From contig JAVBQH010000058.1 in the NCBI GenBank assembly GCA_031549175.1, positions 1 through 8,972 on the forward strand: a stretch of 8,972 nt of DNA, in the 5' to 3' direction. The stretch comes from WRIS01 sp031549175. Its GTDB lineage: Bacteria > Actinomycetota > Coriobacteriia > Coriobacteriales > Eggerthellaceae. Shown here piece after piece: positions 1 to 5,633 of this stretch. The translations under genes and the position numbers were made by a program. The notes beneath the pieces were generated by a model that saw nothing but the letters and a program-made list of their open reading frames with translations, was not told where the DNA came from and ran no database searches. Numbering within the stretch: position 1 is the stretch's first letter; every line of letters starts with the position of its first letter.

Positions 1-962
1 ACCGCGTCGTAGCCGTCGATCACCAGCGGGTCGTCGTAGCTGCGCAGGCCGCTCAACGGGTCGGCAAGCAGGGGGAGCTGCCTCTCACGCGACCAGGCAA
101 GCAAGGCGTGCGCCTCTTCCTGGTCTGCGGCACTGCCCTCCCCGCACAACACGAGGCAGCGCTTCGAGCCGATCAGCCGGCCGAGCTCTTCCGCATCGGC
201 GCTGTCCATAAACCCTGCAGCACCGACCAGCGGCTTATACTGCATCTCACGCACGCGCCTTCCTATCGAGAAAAGTGCCTCGTCGGACAGGTCCGGCTTC
301 AAGGGCTCTTCAAACGGGAAGTTGAAGTGGACGGGGCCGGCATTCCCCATGCAGAGGCGTCGCGAGCCTGCCGGGGCTTCCTCCCCCCTATGTGCAAACC
401 CCGCGGCCGTCCCGGCGGATTCGGCATACGCCACAAGCGCCATCTGCCGCGCGAAGGCGATCTCTTTCCCCGAGCAGCCGGGCAGCGGCATCTGTTGGAA
501 GTGGCGCACGTGGTCGCCGAAGATTTTCAGCTGGTCACAGGTTTGGGGGGCGCCGAGGTTCTGCAGCCGCGGCGGCCGGTCGCCGGTGAGCACGATCAAG
601 GGGACGCGGGAGCATTCCGCTTCGAGTATCGCAGGGTAGAGGTTTGCCACCGCAGTGCCTGAGGTGCAGATCACCGCAACAGGGCGGTCGCTTGCCTTCG
701 CAAGCCCCGAGGCGAAGAAGGCGGCACCGCGCTCGTCGATGTCGACGTATACGCGCAAGGGGCTTTCGTAGGCAACCATGGCCAAAGGGGTCGAGCGCGA
801 CCCGGGGCTGATCACCACTTCCTGCACGCCGCATTGCACGAGCTCGTCGAAGAACGCCGAGATGAACAGAGCCGTCTTGCGCGCGGGCTCCTGCGACAAG
901 GCCTCTGCCATGTTTCCGGTATCGGGAGAAGAGGGACTCGTGCCCGGGCAGGACTCACTCAT
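1..962 (-). CDS. menD: 2-succinyl-5-enolpyruvyl-6-hydroxy-3-cyclohexene-1-carboxylate synthase MenD (3' part cut by window edge)
   Basis: MenD is a cytoplasmic thiamine-diphosphate enzyme that joins isochorismate and 2-oxoglutarate to give SEPHCHC, the second step of classical menaquinone synthesis. About 320 N-terminal codons are visible; the family is usually 550-590 residues, so the C-terminal ThDP pyrophosphate half lies beyond position 1. Seen in order: SPGSRSTP (about residues 52-59), DIDERGAAFF with the ThDP-activating Glu at about residue 77, TSGTAVANLYPA, VLTGDRPP, NLGAPQTCDQ and GPVHFNFPFEEPL, all diagnostic of MenD and closer in style to Bacillus than to E. coli. I chose the ATG at 962 because it overlaps the menF stop as ATGAGTGA and has AAGGCGGAG upstream. 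A second ATG at 911 is possible but has a weak ribosome site and would drop a low-complexity N-terminus of 17 residues. Expected to be translated together with menF. Confidence 0.93.
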   Translation of the reverse strand, partial: MSESCPGTSPSSPDTGNMAEALSQEPARKTALFISAFFDELVQCGVQEVVISPGSRSTPLAMVAYESPLRVYVDIDERGAAFFASGLAKASDRPVAVICTSGTAVANLYPAILEAECSRVPLIVLTGDRPPRLQNLGAPQTCDQLKIFGDHVRHFQQMPLPGCSGKEIAFARQMALVAYAESAGTAAGFAHRGEEAPAGSRRLCMGNAGPVHFNFPFEEPLKPDLSDEALFSIGRRVREMQYKPLVGAAGFMDSADAEELGRLIGSKRCLVLCGEGSAADQEEAHALLAWSRERQLPLLADPLSGLRSYDDPLVIDGYDA

Positions 963-2220
963 GGGGCTCCGCCTTGCCGTCGAACGCACTGAGGATGGTC
1001 TTCAGCTTGAGGTCGATCTCGTCGAACTCCGAGGCGGCATTGCTGCCTTCGACGATGCCACAGCCGGCATAGACCCAGCCGATCTCCCCGTCGAAGACGC
1101 CGGTGCGCAGACCCACCGAGAACTCCCCGTTACCGTCGCCGTCGACATAGCCGACGGCACCTCCAAAGAAGCCGCGGTTGTACCCCTCTATCGAGCGGAT
1201 AAGCATCAAGGCCTCGCCGACGGGCGTGCCCGACAAAGCGGGCGTTGGATGAAGCTGCCCCATCATTCCCATCAAGGTTTTTCCTTCAAGAACCTCCGCG
1301 CGGGCGGGGGTATAGAGGTGCTGGACGTGCTGAAGCGAAAGGATGGTCGGGTGTTCGCCGATCTCCACGTTGTGGCAGTTGCGGCGGAAGACCTCGCGCA
1401 CGAAATCGACGACGAAGGCGTGTTCCTTCAGATTCTTGCCGTCGTGGAGAAGCTCTTCGGCTAGGCGCGCGCGCTCCTCTTCCGTATCCCCCACCCCGAT
1501 GGTACCCGCCAGGCACATGCTTTCGACCTGGGTGCCGTGCTTCCGGATGAGCAGCTCTGGCGTGCAGCCGCAGAAGAACACATCCCCGTAGCGGTACAGG
1601 ATCACGGTCCCCCGCGCCGGCCCGTCGATGAGGTTTACCAGCAGATCCTTCGAGGAGAACACCTGCCCGGCCGTGAGCTTCTGGCGCCGCGAGAGCACGA
1701 CCTTATCCACGCGCCCTCCTTCGATCGCAGCCAGGCCAGACGCGACCGACTTCTCCCACGCCTCGCGGGAGTCGGGCTCGAGCGTGAAGGGGACCGACGC
1801 ACGTGAGCGCGCGGGTGCTTCGGCGACATGGCGCGCGAAACGCTCAACCCGTCCGGGGTACACAGGCCCCAAGCTGTTGACCTGCAGAAAGCATCCGTTT
1901 TCATTCTCGATGAGGACAATCTCAGGAAGCATGAGTGCGACCTGGGGAAACGCTTCAAAAAGAGGGCCGACCGGCTTCGGATTTTGCGCATCGAACCGGT
2001 TGAAGGAAAAGAAGACGGGCGGCTCGGCGGCTTCGCCCTGGGTGATGTATTCCGCCTCGCGCAGTGCCGGCAGCGCGATGCAGCGCCCCAGACCCAGATA
2101 GCGCACGGGGGCATGCTTGTCGTAGTACACAAATTGGTCTGTGAAGCCCTTTTGCAGCACGCAGAACGCGTCGACAAGATCGGCCTGAACGGGTTGTGTA
2201 TACGAATAGATTTTGGTCAC
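955..2220 (-). CDS. menF: Isochorismate synthase MenF
   Basis: This cytoplasmic, Mg-dependent enzyme isomerises chorismate to isochorismate and commits chorismate to menaquinone. The 421-residue product has a poorly conserved N-terminal half followed by the chorismate-binding fold: DKVVLSR (about 172-178, with the likely general-base Lys), CGCTPELLIRK (217-227), CLAGTIGVG (236-244), KNLKEHAFVVD (262-272, with Mg-ligand Glu 266), QLHPTPALSGTP (322-333), RGFFGGAVGYVDGDGNGEF (349-367) and GCGIVEGSNAASEFDE (386-401, with Mg-ligand Glu 398). Placement directly before menD favours the menaquinone enzyme over a siderophore (EntC/DhbC) or salicylate synthase. The start is GTG at 2220: an in-frame stop lies five codons upstream, and AGGA sits seven bases before the GTG. 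Its stop overlaps the menD ATG by 8 bases. Family assignment is firm; the MenF rather than EntC name rests on context. Confidence 0.93.
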   Translation of the reverse strand: MTKIYSYTQPVQADLVDAFCVLQKGFTDQFVYYDKHAPVRYLGLGRCIALPALREAEYITQGEAAEPPVFFSFNRFDAQNPKPVGPLFEAFPQVALMLPEIVLIENENGCFLQVNSLGPVYPGRVERFARHVAEAPARSRASVPFTLEPDSREAWEKSVASGLAAIEGGRVDKVVLSRRQKLTAGQVFSSKDLLVNLIDGPARGTVILYRYGDVFFCGCTPELLIRKHGTQVESMCLAGTIGVGDTEEERARLAEELLHDGKNLKEHAFVVDFVREVFRRNCHNVEIGEHPTILSLQHVQHLYTPARAEVLEGKTLMGMMGQLHPTPALSGTPVGEALMLIRSIEGYNRGFFGGAVGYVDGDGNGEFSVGLRTGVFDGEIGWVYAGCGIVEGSNAASEFDEIDLKLKTILSAFDGKAEPHE

Positions 2221-2302
2221 GCCACCATCCTGTCAAACAAAGCGTCTCGAAGCACAGGTCCTGAAATATTTGAGTTGAAGTGGCAAAAACTTTGCTTCCG
2301 CT

Positions 2303-2311
2303 ATTCTACCA
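2303..2311 (-). promoter_or_regulatory. Putative extended -10 promoter for menF-menD
   Basis: Read on the minus strand the bases are TGGTAGAAT: a TGn extension directly joined to TAGAAT (five of six to TATAAT). No good -35 hexamer lies at 16-18 bases. Transcription would start near 2296 and give a leader of roughly 75 bases before the menF GTG. The rest of the 2221-2410 gap shows no other clear element and no strong terminator after the ACT gene, so readthrough from upstream remains possible. Confidence 0.35.
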
Positions 2312-2410
2312 CTACGGCTTGCCGGAAGTGTCCTTCGCGCTGTGTAAAACAAGCAACTACCTCACTTTTTGACCGGCCGGATCGTTCGGCGATTCGAAGA
2401 CCCCGAGCAC

Positions 2411-2680
2411 CTACACCTTGTACATATATTGGAAGACGTCCTCGCGTTGGATGATGATCTGCATACCGATCTCTTCGCCGACCGCGGTCAGCTTTTCCTG
2501 CACCGTGTTGAACTCCGAAACTGCGGTATCCAGGGTTACGAGCATCGTCATCGAGAATATCTCGTCGAGCGTCGTCTGCCTGATGTCGTCGATGTTGGCC
2601 CCTTCTTCGGCAAGCGCCGTCGAAACCGCGGCAACGATGCCGCTCCTGTCTTTTCCCAAAACCGTGATGACGCACTTCAT
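2411..2680 (-). CDS. UPF0237 family ACT-domain protein
   Basis: An 89-residue protein made of a single ACT domain plus a short C-terminal extension. It opens with MKCVITVLGKDRSGIVAAVS, where the GKDRSGIV loop is the usual effector-binding turn, continues with GANIDDIRQTTLD and IFSMTMLVTL, and ends with the UPF0237-type tail IIIQREDVFQYMYKV. Length and order match UPF0237 almost end to end. Free-standing ACT domains commonly bind small ligands, often amino acids, as dimers; the exact role of this family is not established. In many Firmicutes and Actinobacteria the gene is followed by a UPF0210 (DUF711) gene; here the next downstream gene is menF. ATG at 2680 has GAGGGA about nine bases upstream. 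It may be co-transcribed with folE across the 119-bp gap that holds parS. Confidence 0.88.
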   Translation of the reverse strand: MKCVITVLGKDRSGIVAAVSTALAEEGANIDDIRQTTLDEIFSMTMLVTLDTAVSEFNTVQEKLTAVGEEIGMQIIIQREDVFQYMYKV

Positions 2681-2726
2681 ATCGTGATGTCCCTCTCTCT
2701 CAAACAGTAATTTTGCTCTTGCGGTG

Positions 2727-2745
2727 AAGGCGGCCGGGCTGCCTT
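2727..2745 (-). terminator. Weak hairpin after folE, possible attenuator or inefficient terminator
   Basis: On the minus strand AAGGCAGCCCGGCCGCCTT can fold into an eight-pair-tall stem with one A-C mismatch and a three-base loop. No T-run follows, so it does not meet the usual standard for an intrinsic terminator; it might reduce readthrough from folE into the ACT gene. Confidence 0.25.
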
Positions 2746-2765
2746 ATGTTCCGTGTTTGTGCCTA

Positions 2766-2781
2766 TGTTTCACGTGAAACA
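2766..2781. promoter_or_regulatory. parS: parS centromere site (ParB/Spo0J binding)
   Basis: The bases are TGTTTCACGTGAAACA, identical to the canonical bacterial parS described for Bacillus Spo0J and widely conserved. The dyad extends by one base on each side to 18 bp (2765-2782). ParB dimers nucleate here, load as CTP-dependent clamps and spread along flanking DNA to form the partition complex that works with ParA and recruits SMC. It lies between two genes and not inside one. A 16-base perfect match is very unlikely by chance in 9 kb. From general knowledge, parS sites lie mostly in the origin-proximal fifth of the chromosome, so the window is inferred to be near oriC. Confidence 0.9.
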
Positions 2782-2799
2782 TTTGTTCGTATACAGGCC

Positions 2800-3366
2800 T
2801 TATGACCGCGCGAAGATGAGCGAAAGCGCCTCGGAACGCGTGGCTTGGCTGCGTTCGAACAGGCCGCGGACCGCGCTGGTCGTGGTCTTCGCCCCGGGCT
2901 TCTTCGTGCCGCGCATGCTCATGCACATGTGCTCGGCCTCCAGCACGACGATGACCCCCTGCGGCTCCAGGTGCTCGATCAAGGTATCCGCGATCTGCGA
3001 GGTCAGGCGTTCTTGGACCTGAGGGCGCCGTGCGAAGGCGTCTACCAGGCGCGCCAGCTTCGATAGGCCGCAGATCCGCCCGTTTACCGCCGGGATGTAG
3101 GCAACGTGGGCCATGCCGAAAAAGGGCACGAGGTGATGCTCGCACATCGAGTAAAAGGGGATGTCGCGCACGAGCACCATTTCCTCATGATGTTCGTCGA
3201 AGGTCACCTCGAAGTGCTGCGAAGGGTCTTCCGTCATGCCGGAGAATATCTCTTCGTACATCTTCGCAACGCGCAGGGGTGTCTTCTCCAGGCCTTCCCG
3301 ATCGGGGTCTTCCCCAATGCCTTCAAGGATGAGGCGCACGCCCTGTTCAATTTTTGCTGTATCCAT
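2800..3366 (-). CDS. folE: GTP cyclohydrolase I (FolE, type IA)
   Basis: FolE converts GTP to 7,8-dihydroneopterin triphosphate, the first step of tetrahydrofolate synthesis (and a source of queuosine-type precursors in some bacteria); it is a cytoplasmic homodecamer. The 188-residue product has normal family length. Zinc ligands are visible as Cys75 and His78 in FYSMCEHHLVPF and Cys148 in EAEHMCMSMRG; His77 and His146 match catalytic histidines of the E. coli enzyme. GRICGLSKLARLVDAFARRPQVQE and the C-terminal TRSEALSLI are also typical. The start is the ATG at 3366 (MDTAKIEQGV), with AGAGGG six bases upstream. The frame stays open to 3621, but the extra 85 codons are unlike FolE and cross the promoter and repeat region, so I reject them. 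Expression likely begins at the extended -10 at 3430-3438. Confidence 0.96.
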   Translation of the reverse strand: MDTAKIEQGVRLILEGIGEDPDREGLEKTPLRVAKMYEEIFSGMTEDPSQHFEVTFDEHHEEMVLVRDIPFYSMCEHHLVPFFGMAHVAYIPAVNGRICGLSKLARLVDAFARRPQVQERLTSQIADTLIEHLEPQGVIVVLEAEHMCMSMRGTKKPGAKTTTSAVRGLFERSQATRSEALSLIFARS

Positions 3367-3429
3367 CGATTGCCCTCTTGTATTCGGCTGGCGAAAAGGC
3401 AGCCTGTGCTCACTTTGATAATTGATTAA

Positions 3430-3438
3430 ATGATAGCA
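3430..3438 (-). promoter_or_regulatory. Putative extended -10 promoter of folE
   Basis: On the minus strand the bases are TGCTATCAT: TGn joined to TATCAT (five of six to consensus), inside a markedly AT-rich patch unlike the surrounding GC-rich DNA. No clear -35 is seen, as is common for extended -10 promoters. The predicted start near 3423 gives a leader of about 56 bases to the ATG at 3366. Confidence 0.45.
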
Positions 3439-3510
3439 TTTCTTCCCAGCGGCCGATGCGGCCGGATTCCGAACATAGACAATGCGCAAACCAAACGGGG
3501 GATCGGGCTT

Positions 3511-3571
3511 TGGGACAGGGGGTATCTGGCCAGGGGTGGGACAAAAAGGTCTGTCCCCACTGTCCCACCCC
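3511..3571. repeat. GGGACA/TGTCCC inverted-repeat cluster
   Basis: Four copies of a GGGACA core lie within about 60 bases: two direct (TGGGACA at 3511 and 3537) and two inverted (TGTCCCC at 3552, TGTCCCA at 3561). The best hairpin pairs GGGGTGGGACA (3533-3543) with TGTCCCACCCC (3561-3571): 11 perfect pairs, 17-base loop. An alternative pairs TGGGACAG (3511-3518) with CTGTCCCA (3560-3567), so two structures compete for the same right arm. The core recurs in the palindrome at 5456-5490, which suggests a dispersed intergenic repeat family. Confidence 0.7.
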
Positions 3572-3625
3572 AGACCCACAATAACCTCGACCCCACCACA
3601 CGCTCCAGCCAGATGCCGCATTTTT

Positions 3626-3634
3626 TGTTATACT
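3626..3634 (+). promoter_or_regulatory. Putative extended -10 promoter of the hydrolase gene
   Basis: TGTTATACT: TGn joined to TATACT (five of six), preceded by a run of six T. The hexamer at the -35 distance is poor, fitting an extended -10 promoter. Transcription would start around 3641, about 41 bases before the ATG at 3682. Confidence 0.5.
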
Positions 3635-3681
3635 ATAGGTAGAACAGATGGATTTCGACGGCCTCATGTAAAGGACACGCT

Positions 3682-4614
3682 ATGGATATCCAGATCACCT
3701 TGGGGAAAGGCACCGCCTTCGAGCTTCCTGGCACGCTTTCTCTTCCGGAGAACCGAGAAGGGGCCGTACCGGGTGTCGTGCTGGTGCACGGTTCTGGAGC
3801 CCACGACCGCGACGAGACGATCATGCAGAACAAGCCGTTCAAGGATATCGCCGAGTACTTGTGCGCCCACGGCATTGCGACGCTTCGCTACGACAAGCGC
3901 ACCTACGCCTATAAAGACCACTACAAGCATGCGGACCTGCGCGACATGACCGTCGAAGAAGAGGTTATCGAAGATGCCATAGGAGCTGGCCAACTGCTTA
4001 AAGAACATGGGGATATCGATAGCGGCCGGGTCTTCCTTGTGGGCCACAGCATGGGCGGCATGCTTGCGCCCCGCATCGATGCCGAAGGCGGGGATTTCGC
4101 CGGCCTTGTTATCATGGCGGGCACACCCCGCACCTTGGGCGAGGTCATCATGTCCCAAAACGACATGGCCGTCGCCGACCTCGGGTTCATCATGCGCAAG
4201 ATCGCACAACGGCAGGTTGCAAAACTCGAAGCGAAGTTCCAGGCCATGAAGACCATGACCGAGGAAGAGGCGAAGTCGACAAAGATCATCAGCAAGACCT
4301 ATGCCTGGTATTTCAAGGAAATGGAAGACCACCCCGTATCCGGATATCTAAAAGAGACGACCAAGCCGTTGCTCTTTATGCAGGGTGAGGATGACTTCCA
4401 GGTTCTCTGGGACCTCGACTTCGCGCAGTACAAGGAAATATGCCAAGGCAACCCGCGTGCAACGTTCAAGCTCTACCCAGGGCTGAACCACCTGTTCATG
4501 CAATCTTCAGGCGAGGGCATCCGCGGGTTTCGCAAGGAATACAAAGAGCCCCGCCACGTCTCTGATGAGGTCCTGCACGACCTGGTCGATTGGATCCACC
4601 AGGTCAACCAATAG
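3682..4614 (+). CDS. Alpha/beta hydrolase (serine esterase/thioesterase-like)
   Basis: A 310-residue, apparently cytoplasmic alpha/beta hydrolase with no signal peptide or membrane segment. GVVLVHGSGAHDRDET (31-46) supplies the oxyanion region, GHSMGG (121-126) is the nucleophile elbow with Ser123, GEDDFQV (235-241) offers the acidic residue (Asp237 or Asp238), and LYPGLNHLFM (264-273) gives the catalytic His270. A helical stretch around 160-225, rich in Met, Lys and Glu, would form the lid over the active site. The family resembles dienelactone-hydrolase/BAAT-like esterases and bacterial peptidase-S33-like proteins; the substrate cannot be read from sequence. ATG at 3682 has AAAGGA six bases upstream. 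It is the only plus-strand gene, a single-gene unit divergent from folE and convergent with exonuclease III. Confidence 0.88.
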   Translation: MDIQITLGKGTAFELPGTLSLPENREGAVPGVVLVHGSGAHDRDETIMQNKPFKDIAEYLCAHGIATLRYDKRTYAYKDHYKHADLRDMTVEEEVIEDAIGAGQLLKEHGDIDSGRVFLVGHSMGGMLAPRIDAEGGDFAGLVIMAGTPRTLGEVIMSQNDMAVADLGFIMRKIAQRQVAKLEAKFQAMKTMTEEEAKSTKIISKTYAWYFKEMEDHPVSGYLKETTKPLLFMQGEDDFQVLWDLDFAQYKEICQGNPRATFKLYPGLNHLFMQSSGEGIRGFRKEYKEPRHVSDEVLHDLVDWIHQVNQ

Positions 4615-4615
4615 A

Positions 4616-4649
4616 CGCACGTGGGCCAACCATCCTTGCAGGACGTGCG
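4616..4649. terminator. Possible bidirectional terminator between hydrolase and exonuclease genes
   Basis: CGCACGT (4616-4622) pairs with ACGTGCG (4643-4649): seven perfect pairs around a 20-base loop, filling almost all of the 37-bp gap between two convergent genes. Neither flank has a real T-run, so position argues for termination more than sequence does. Confidence 0.4.
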
Positions 4650-4651
4650 CT

Positions 4652-5440
4652 TTAGATGTTGAGTTCTAGGGCTACCGGGCAGTGGTCGCTTCCCATGACC
4701 TCGCTGAAGATCGACGCGCTTTCGATGCACGGGACTAAGGACCGGCTTACTAGGAAATAGTCGATGCGCCAGCCCGTGTTGTTGGCGCGCGCATTGCTCC
4801 GGAAGCTCCACCACGAATACGCGCCCGTCATATCGGGGTACAGGTGGCGGAAGGTGTCGGTGAAGCCAGCCTCGACCAGCTGGGTGAACTTGCCGCGCTC
4901 CTCGTCCGAGAAACCCGCGTGCCCACGGTTGGGCCCGGGGTTCTTCAGGTCGATCTCGTTGTGGGCGACATTGAAATCGCCGCACATCACCACAGGCTTC
5001 GGCTGCGCGGCCTCGGCTCCCTGAGGCAGGCTTCCCGCCTCCAACCCCTGGCAGAATTCGCGGAAGGCGTCGTCCCATTCCATACGGTGGTTGATCCGCG
5101 CAAGCTCTGGTTGGGCATTGGGCGTGTATACGTTTACGAACCAGAGCTTCGGCAGCTCGAGTGCGCAAACACGGCCCTCTGTGTCGAGATAGGGCATTCC
5201 AAGCCCATTGATAACCTGCAGCGGCTCCTGCCGCGAGAACACCGCGGTGCCGGAATAGCCCTTCTTTTCGGCATAGCTCCAATAGTCATGGTAGCCAGGC
5301 ATATCGAGCTCGATCTGGCCTTCCTGGAGTTTTGTCTCTTGCAGCGCAAAGATATCGGCGTTGAGCTGAGTAAAGGATTCCTCGAAGCCCTTTTTGACAG
5401 CCGCCCGTAAGCCATTCACATTCCAAGAAACAAAACGCAT
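4652..5440 (-). CDS. xth: Exonuclease III / AP endonuclease (ExoA/Xth family)
   Basis: A DNA-repair nuclease that cuts 5' of abasic sites and has 3'-exonuclease/phosphodiesterase activity. The 262-residue product carries the complete catalytic set: Asn7 in WNVNG, Glu35 (metal) in LQETK, Tyr105 in NVYTPN, Asp155 and Asn157 in GDFNVAH, Asp227 in GWRIDYF, and Asp252-His253 in GSDHCP. Length is normal for the ExoA/ExoIII group. The start is the ATG at 5440 (MRFVSWNVNG), with AAGGAG six bases upstream. The frame is open to 5587, but that extension would translate through the palindrome and the neighbouring terminator and has no family similarity, so I reject it. It stands alone on the minus strand, with a likely promoter at 5515-5520 and a leader holding the 5456-5490 hairpin. 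Confidence 0.96.
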   Translation of the reverse strand: MRFVSWNVNGLRAAVKKGFEESFTQLNADIFALQETKLQEGQIELDMPGYHDYWSYAEKKGYSGTAVFSRQEPLQVINGLGMPYLDTEGRVCALELPKLWFVNVYTPNAQPELARINHRMEWDDAFREFCQGLEAGSLPQGAEAAQPKPVVMCGDFNVAHNEIDLKNPGPNRGHAGFSDEERGKFTQLVEAGFTDTFRHLYPDMTGAYSWWSFRSNARANNTGWRIDYFLVSRSLVPCIESASIFSEVMGSDHCPVALELNI

Positions 5441-5455
5441 CGATCGCTCCTTCCA

Positions 5456-5490
5456 ACCCGAGAAAAGGGGACTGTCCCCTTTTCTCGGGT
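5456..5490. repeat. Near-perfect 35-bp palindrome in the exonuclease III leader
   Basis: Arms 5456-5471 and 5475-5490 are exact reverse complements over 16 bases with only CTG between them; the core reads GGGGACTGTCCCC. As RNA it would be a very stable hairpin ending three bases before the AAGGAG ribosome site (5447-5452 on the plus strand) and would lie inside the leader if the promoter at 5515-5520 is used. It could be a dispersed repeat copy, a translation-control hairpin, or a terminator for leftward readthrough. The core is shared with the cluster at 3511-3571. Confidence 0.85.
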
Positions 5491-5514
5491 AGCTCTCACA
5501 CAGCAGGTACCGCA

Positions 5515-5520
5515 AGTATA
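5515..5520 (-). promoter_or_regulatory. Putative -10 element of exonuclease III promoter
   Basis: On the minus strand the bases are TATACT, five of six to consensus; the same hexamer is used at the hydrolase promoter. There is no TGn extension, and the nearest -35-like bases (TTGCAC at 15 bases, TTTTGC at 17) are weak. It lies just downstream of the terminator of the preceding operon, which is where a promoter for this gene is needed. Confidence 0.35.
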
Positions 5521-5536
5521 CCCTCTCAAGTCTGCG

Positions 5537-5582
5537 TGCAAAAGAAAGGATGCGACAAAGCTCGGTTCGCTTTGCCGCATCC
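5537..5582 (-). terminator. Intrinsic terminator of the surface-protein operon
   Basis: Arms 5548-5561 and 5569-5582 form a 14-position stem with a single A-C mismatch around a seven-base loop. On the minus strand the stem is followed at once by TTTCTTTTGC (5547-5538). It lies about 50 bases past the stop of the small membrane protein gene and is the best intrinsic terminator in the window. Confidence 0.85.
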
Positions 5583-5633
5583 CGCACCAGCCTAAGAGGA
5601 GTGTGGCCGGTAAGACGAGTTTTCAGTCGGAAC

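Larger units (their letters stand above)
2681..2799. other. folE-ACT intergenic gap holding parS
   Basis: This 119-bp spacer contains the parS site and, to its left, a small imperfect hairpin, followed by the ribosome site of the ACT gene. I see no convincing promoter for the ACT gene here, which leaves transcription from folE as the simpler reading. The short plus-strand reading frame that begins MFHVKH is just the translation of the parS palindrome and is not considered a gene. Confidence 0.6.
3367..3681. other. Divergent control region between folE and the hydrolase
   Basis: These 315 bases hold no credible gene. From left to right they contain the folE leader, an AT-rich stretch with the folE promoter (about 3415-3440), a GC-rich repeat cluster of GGGACA/TGTCCC elements (3511-3571), a pyrimidine-rich spacer, and the plus-strand hydrolase promoter with its ribosome site. 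The repeat cluster sits between the two outward-facing promoters, not at a transcript end. Confidence 0.7.

Noticed and set aside
778..1464. A 228-codon plus-strand open frame across the menD/menF junction
   Set aside because: Both opposite-strand genes carry diagnostic motifs throughout; this frame is a by-product of GC-rich codon use on the other strand.
1703..1711. TTATCCACG, one mismatch from a DnaA box
   Set aside because: A single near-match inside the menF coding sequence, without AT-rich DNA or further boxes, is expected by chance; it does not indicate an origin.
2335..2400. Possible terminator after the ACT gene around CCGGCCGG
   Set aside because: The self-complementary core leaves almost no room for a loop and the following run of A's on the minus strand is not a U-tract, so it fails as an intrinsic terminator.
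2753..3022. Short plus-strand frame beginning near parS and containing MFHVKH
   Set aside because: MFHVKH is the direct translation of the parS dyad; the rest is antisense to folE.
3367..3621. N-terminal extension of FolE by 85 codons
   Set aside because: FolE proteins of normal length start at MDTAK-like sequence with the ribosome site seen here; the extension crosses the promoter and the repeat cluster and resembles no FolE.
3664..4332. A 222-codon minus-strand open frame opposite the hydrolase
   Set aside because: The plus-strand frame has a complete catalytic triad, promoter and ribosome site; the minus-strand translation shows only His/Asp-rich shadow composition.
5441..5587. N-terminal extension of exonuclease III by 49 codons
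   Set aside because: The family begins at the MRFVSWNVNG strand; the extension would be translated from the terminator hairpin and the palindrome, and AAGGAG lies at the right distance for the ATG at 5440.
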